DNA of 64,000 nucleotides from Winogradskyella ouciana (lineage in GTDB: Bacteria > Bacteroidota > Bacteroidia > Flavobacteriales > Flavobacteriaceae), in the NCBI RefSeq assembly GCF_009709615.1, contig NZ_WJYA01000007.1:62001-126000 (forward strand), given 5' to 3'. Of this stretch, positions 61,028 through 64,000 are shown one piece after another. Every line of letters starts with the position of its first letter. Position 1 is the first letter of the stretch. The notes beneath the pieces are model-generated. The model had not been told where the DNA came from. It searched no databases and worked only from the letters and a program-made list of their open reading frames with translations. A program made the translations under genes and the position numbers.

Positions 61028-61858
61028 TCAACGTTTCTTTTTTTGAAGTTTGGCTGTGTCTTCAAACAATGTTATGGTAATTTCAGGACTTCCAAAAAGA
61101 TAGACTTCACTATCTCCAGAAGCCGCTATAGTTATGCTGTCAACAGCCGAAATGGTTAAGTCACTATTATCTTCTAAAGTAGCATTTACAGTTTTAACAT
61201 CAAATTTTGGGCTATTGAAGTTTGTTGAGTTATCCAATCTTATTACAGAGCTGTTTGCTGAGCCTTCAATAACAGCATCAGAACGCAGAAATAAATCAAA
61301 ATCAGCTACTTTACTATTAATAAGTGCATCTAGTTTGCTATTATCGCTAAGTTCTACTTTGGTTGAATCTGCCGTTAAATTTAATCGTGTTTTGGATTTA
61401 CCAGAACTTTTGTAAACAAAGTTTTTGGCGTTAATATTCAAATAAGCTCTAGAGTTGTCTGAAGTTGTCAAGGTAGCATTACCAAGCTCCATGGAAGTTA
61501 AAGACCTTATCTCTCCATCGCCTTTGGTTTCAATATGCTGTAGGGCATCACCATAATTAACGGTTATAAGGAGTTTCTTTTTTGATGTAATTCGCATGGT
61601 TTCTACAAAAGTGAGTACACCATCTGCAACATCAAATTGTATGACATCATGTAGGTTGTCATCTGCTTCTACATTTACGGAAGGCTTACTGTTATATACA
61701 ATTTCAATAGAAAAATCACCATTGACAACAATCGTATGAAAATCATCTATGTACGTTTGTTTAATGGTAACATTTCTGTCTCCTTTAATCTTTTCTTGTG
61801 CAAAAACGGTTGGAGCTGTCACCATTGTTGCAATCAGAATAAGTAATAATTTTTTCAT
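61028..61858 (-). CDS. GIN-domain (DUF2807) exported protein (1)
   Basis: 276 residues with a signal peptide (LLLILIATMVTAPTVFA). DUF2807 putative auto-transporter adhesin fold: FSIEIVYNSKPSVNVEADDN, LHDVIQFDVADGVLTFVET, then a right-handed beta repeat (GDGEIRSLTSMELGNATLTT, SDNSRAYLNINAKNFVYKSS). Likely surface or periplasmic. Second copy follows on the same strand. Confidence 0.85.
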   Translation of the reverse strand: MKKLLLILIATMVTAPTVFAQEKIKGDRNVTIKQTYIDDFHTIVVNGDFSIEIVYNSKPSVNVEADDNLHDVIQFDVADGVLTFVETMRITSKKKLLITVNYGDALQHIETKGDGEIRSLTSMELGNATLTTSDNSRAYLNINAKNFVYKSSGKSKTRLNLTADSTKVELSDNSKLDALINSKVADFDLFLRSDAVIEGSANSSVIRLDNSTNFNSPKFDVKTVNATLEDNSDLTISAVDSITIAASGDSEVYLFGSPEITITLFEDTAKLQKKKR

Positions 61859-62041
61859 GTATAATGTTTATTAAACTATAAATATGACACAAATCAAGGA
61901 TAATGTCACTTTTAAAGCTATTAAACAAATATATACAAAAACCGCCCCAAACTCTATATAGAATTTAAAACGGTTTTTAATTGATTGATTGCTAAGTAGT
62001 TACAAAAATATTAAAATTCTATTTTTGTTTTTTTTTAGCGT

Positions 62042-62770
62042 TTAGTTTCCTCGTACACTGCCAGAAGAACTATCGGATTTATCTACTTTTTCTGGGCTGC
62101 CAGAATATCTGATATCAGCACCACTTGTTGCTCTTGCCGTTAGCTCTTTTGAAGTATTAACTGAAATATCTGCACCACTAGTGGCTTTTACTTTTGAGGT
62201 TTCCGCTTTTAAGCCCGAGGCTTCAATATCGCTACCACTTGTAGCTTCGGCAATTAACGTTTTTGTTGTTCCGGTAAGTTTTATATCACTACCACTGGTA
62301 GAATGGCAATTTAAGGTTGTTGTATTAACATCTAACCTTATGTCCGCACCACTTGTACAGTTAAGTTCTAACTCATCAACATCTATGGTGTTGGTTGAAT
62401 AGACGTCACTCCCGCTAGTTGCCTTTATGGCTGAAATGTCAACTATATTTAGATTAACTCTTCTAGACGCCGCTCTTCTTATGTTTTCTGTAGTGTAGAT
62501 TCTCAATACACCGTTTTCTGTCTCGGTCATAATAAGATCGTGAAGATTTTCATCTGCTTCTACATTTATTGATACATCATTACTTTGTGTAATGTAAAGA
62601 TCTAAACCTTGACTCACTTTTATGGACTCAAAGTCATTTGAAATGGTTCTTTCTTGGGTTACAACATTTCGATTGCCATCTACGCCTTCTCCAAAATTCA
62701 TGGAAAAGTCACAGGACAGCATCAATATGCTTAAAATACTTGTTACTACTACTCTTACTAATGTACTCAT
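62042..62770 (-). CDS. GIN-domain (DUF2807) protein with TSG(S/A)DI repeats (2)
   Basis: 242 residues. Signal with lipobox-like SILMLSC, then a GIN-type opening (ISNDFESIKVSQGLDLYITQ, VSINVEADENLHDLIMTE). The remainder is a regular beta repeat in which TSGSDI or TSGADI recurs about six times, roughly every 17-20 residues, ending in a Ser-rich KVDKSDSSSGSVRGN. A parallel beta-helix surface is the likely result. Confidence 0.85.
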   Translation of the reverse strand: MSTLVRVVVTSILSILMLSCDFSMNFGEGVDGNRNVVTQERTISNDFESIKVSQGLDLYITQSNDVSINVEADENLHDLIMTETENGVLRIYTTENIRRAASRRVNLNIVDISAIKATSGSDVYSTNTIDVDELELNCTSGADIRLDVNTTTLNCHSTSGSDIKLTGTTKTLIAEATSGSDIEASGLKAETSKVKATSGADISVNTSKELTARATSGADIRYSGSPEKVDKSDSSSGSVRGN

Positions 62771-62813
62771 GATTTCTGTTTTTTTTTCTGATTGATAATG
62801 ATGATTGTTTCAC

Positions 62814-62888
62814 CTAAACTGTTGCAATACCGGAAGCCATTAGGAATCCGATACTGCACAGCAAAAGCGATTTGATTGATTGGTTCAT
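62814..62888 (-). CDS. Tiny hydrophobic ORF upstream of the second GIN gene
   Basis: 24 codons from the ATG at 62888 to TAG at 62814-62816: MNQSIKSLLLCSIGFLMASG then IATV. It reads like a signal peptide without a mature protein. It lies 43 bp upstream of the GIN gene, so it may be a leader, a small membrane peptide, or chance. Confidence 0.3.
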   Translation of the reverse strand: MNQSIKSLLLCSIGFLMASGIATV

Positions 62889-62971
62889 TTTTTGATTGAT
62901 TGATGATACAAATTTGTATGATTTAATTATGGTTTTCAATTTAAAACTGACGAACTGTTGAATCTTTATCC

Positions 62972-64000
62972 TCAATTGTCATTAACTATAATATCAACAC
63001 CATCTTCATTGATTTGAACGTTAACTTCAGACGCTTCTTCATTGGACGAAGATGGTCCAGGAGTGTTTTCGTAAAATGGTGAATCACCTTCTAGTTCTAT
63101 AACGTCGTCCTCTTCACAATTAAGACACTCTACATCATCCTTTATAACTTTAAAGTATTTACCACTTTTAGCATCTCTTAGAATATTATTGTTATACCCA
63201 ATAGAGTAGCGTTGATATCGTCTTACATTTTTATCGGTATAAAGTATGGTTCCCTCTGGTATATAAAGAATTAATCTTACTTCTTGTTCACTGAACTTAT
63301 TGTTAACATCTGTAGTTAAATAAGCATCAAGTTTCAACGTATTACCAGATAAAGCATAATTGTAATTAATATTTTCTGCGCGTTTTTTTGCTGTGTTATA
63401 ATTGCTTCCAGTGGCTTCTTTTTCTACGATTATTGAGGCTACAGAATCTGCTGTTGATCTTACAATAAACCGAACATCGGAAGAGACAAGGTTTCGACCA
63501 TTATCATCTTCAATAATTTTAAATCCGCTGCTATGGTCATAGTAATAACTGTTGTAATTATCCAAGCCAGTCATACTTAAATTTATAGTGTCTCCGGCTT
63601 TTATATTCAACTCGGTTTTGGCCGTTACTTTAGCATCAAACGCATGTTCTGAAGCTTGCTTTATTCCAATTATCACGAGACCTATAATGGAAATTAACCA
63701 CAACCCTAATAAGGTGAATTTAGCCACATTACCAATAGATTTTAGGTTATTGACCAATATCTTTAATCCTAAATAGAATATAAAGAAGAATGGTATACCT
63801 ATAGCAAAGAACAAAAGCATTGAGACTAACCAAATTGGAATATTAGCGGCATTGGCGACATCTATAAAGTCCATTCCTGGAAAGTGAACGGCATCCGTAA
63901 TTCCGATAGAAAATAGGGCAACAATTAGAGCTATCAAGGTGCTAATACCAACTATAATTAAGATGACACCTATAAACTTTGCAATAACTTTAAGGAAGAA
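62972..64000 (-). CDS. PspC-like membrane protein, N-terminus off the window
   Basis: The frame is open to the right edge (FFLKVIAKFIGVILIIVGIS at the edge), 342 residues visible. Four predicted membrane spans (IPIWLVSMLLFFAIGIPFFF, KFTLLGLWLISIIGLVIIGI among them) and then a GIN-like beta-rich C-terminal part (DTINLSMTGLDNYNSYYYDH, VRLILYIPEGTILYTDKNVR), ending in an acidic tail with VNVQINEDGVDIIVND. In Flavobacteria such proteins begin with a PspC domain and sit beside GIN-domain genes. The PspC part itself is not visible. Confidence 0.75.
   Translation of the reverse strand, partial: FFLKVIAKFIGVILIIVGISTLIALIVALFSIGITDAVHFPGMDFIDVANAANIPIWLVSMLLFFAIGIPFFFIFYLGLKILVNNLKSIGNVAKFTLLGLWLISIIGLVIIGIKQASEHAFDAKVTAKTELNIKAGDTINLSMTGLDNYNSYYYDHSSGFKIIEDDNGRNLVSSDVRFIVRSTADSVASIIVEKEATGSNYNTAKKRAENINYNYALSGNTLKLDAYLTTDVNNKFSEQEVRLILYIPEGTILYTDKNVRRYQRYSIGYNNNILRDAKSGKYFKVIKDDVECLNCEEDDVIELEGDSPFYENTPGPSSSNEEASEVNVQINEDGVDIIVNDN

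Overview
The window is chromosomal DNA of a Bacteroidetes bacterium, most likely a marine member of the family Flavobacteriaceae. This rests on the gliding-motility gene gldI, promoters of the TAnnTTTG type, two TonB-dependent receptors, LytS/LytTR signalling with 2TM proteins, DUF4331, DUF5683, WbqC, GIN-domain (DUF2807) proteins, and the long Bacteroidetes form of LepB. I do not call a genus.

Layout. 1-2290: gldI (partial), a DHH phosphoesterase and ndk. 2424-7848: a signalling locus with a LytS-type kinase, a LytTR regulator, three free-standing 2TM proteins plus one 2TM domain fused to the kinase, an amidohydrolase and a DUF2306 protein. 7849-14040: a LETM1-like gene, then a split DUF4331 pair, a TPR lipoprotein and a TonB-dependent receptor. 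14305-22748: a gene-cassette array (below). 22850-29501: penicillin acylase, CIA30, DUF721, recF, a TPR protein and ribH. 29683-35657: mutL behind two small related membrane proteins, two rhomboids, an EEP nuclease, DUF6122 and WbqC. 35676-45262: lepB, a four-helix-bundle gene, dapB, DUF5683, parB, parA, both methylmalonyl-CoA mutase subunits, an FtsB-like gene and udk. 45309-51032: cytochrome c, PQQ-type sugar dehydrogenase, a second TonB receptor, tRNA-Pro and a succinate-semialdehyde dehydrogenase. 51227-56602: small stress-type proteins (YtxH, holin-like, hemerythrin, DUF2383, DUF1328) around an AraC regulator and a decayed topoisomerase IB. 57311-64000: trxB, a YceI-porin-YceI cluster, two GIN-domain proteins and a partial PspC-like protein.

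The main discovery candidate is the array at 14305-22748. Eight cassettes (five single lipoprotein genes, one complete restriction-modification system, one coiled-coil gene and one Myb-like gene) are separated by seven imperfect palindromes of about 136-138 bp. Each cassette begins and ends with its own 9-10 bp box in inverted orientation (GTT... at one side, ...AAC at the other), and the box differs from cassette to cassette. This is what integron recombination predicts, because a cassette excised as a circle would rebuild one fully paired attC-like hairpin. In all seven palindromes the inner arms carry a G opposite a T at the same two stem positions. 17 of the 19 arm mismatches are G.T wobbles when the + strand folds, so the + strand is the better folding strand. 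Seven of eight cassettes have their genes on the - strand, so the folding strand is the non-coding strand, as in integrons. No integrase or transposase lies in the window. I read this as an integrase-less, attC-like cassette array (CALIN-like), with an R-M system as a possible stabilising cassette.

Other points worth attention are a 44-bp REP-like palindrome inserted in frame in the mutA gene, a topoisomerase IB pseudogene with several lesions, and three small genes of 44-53 codons.
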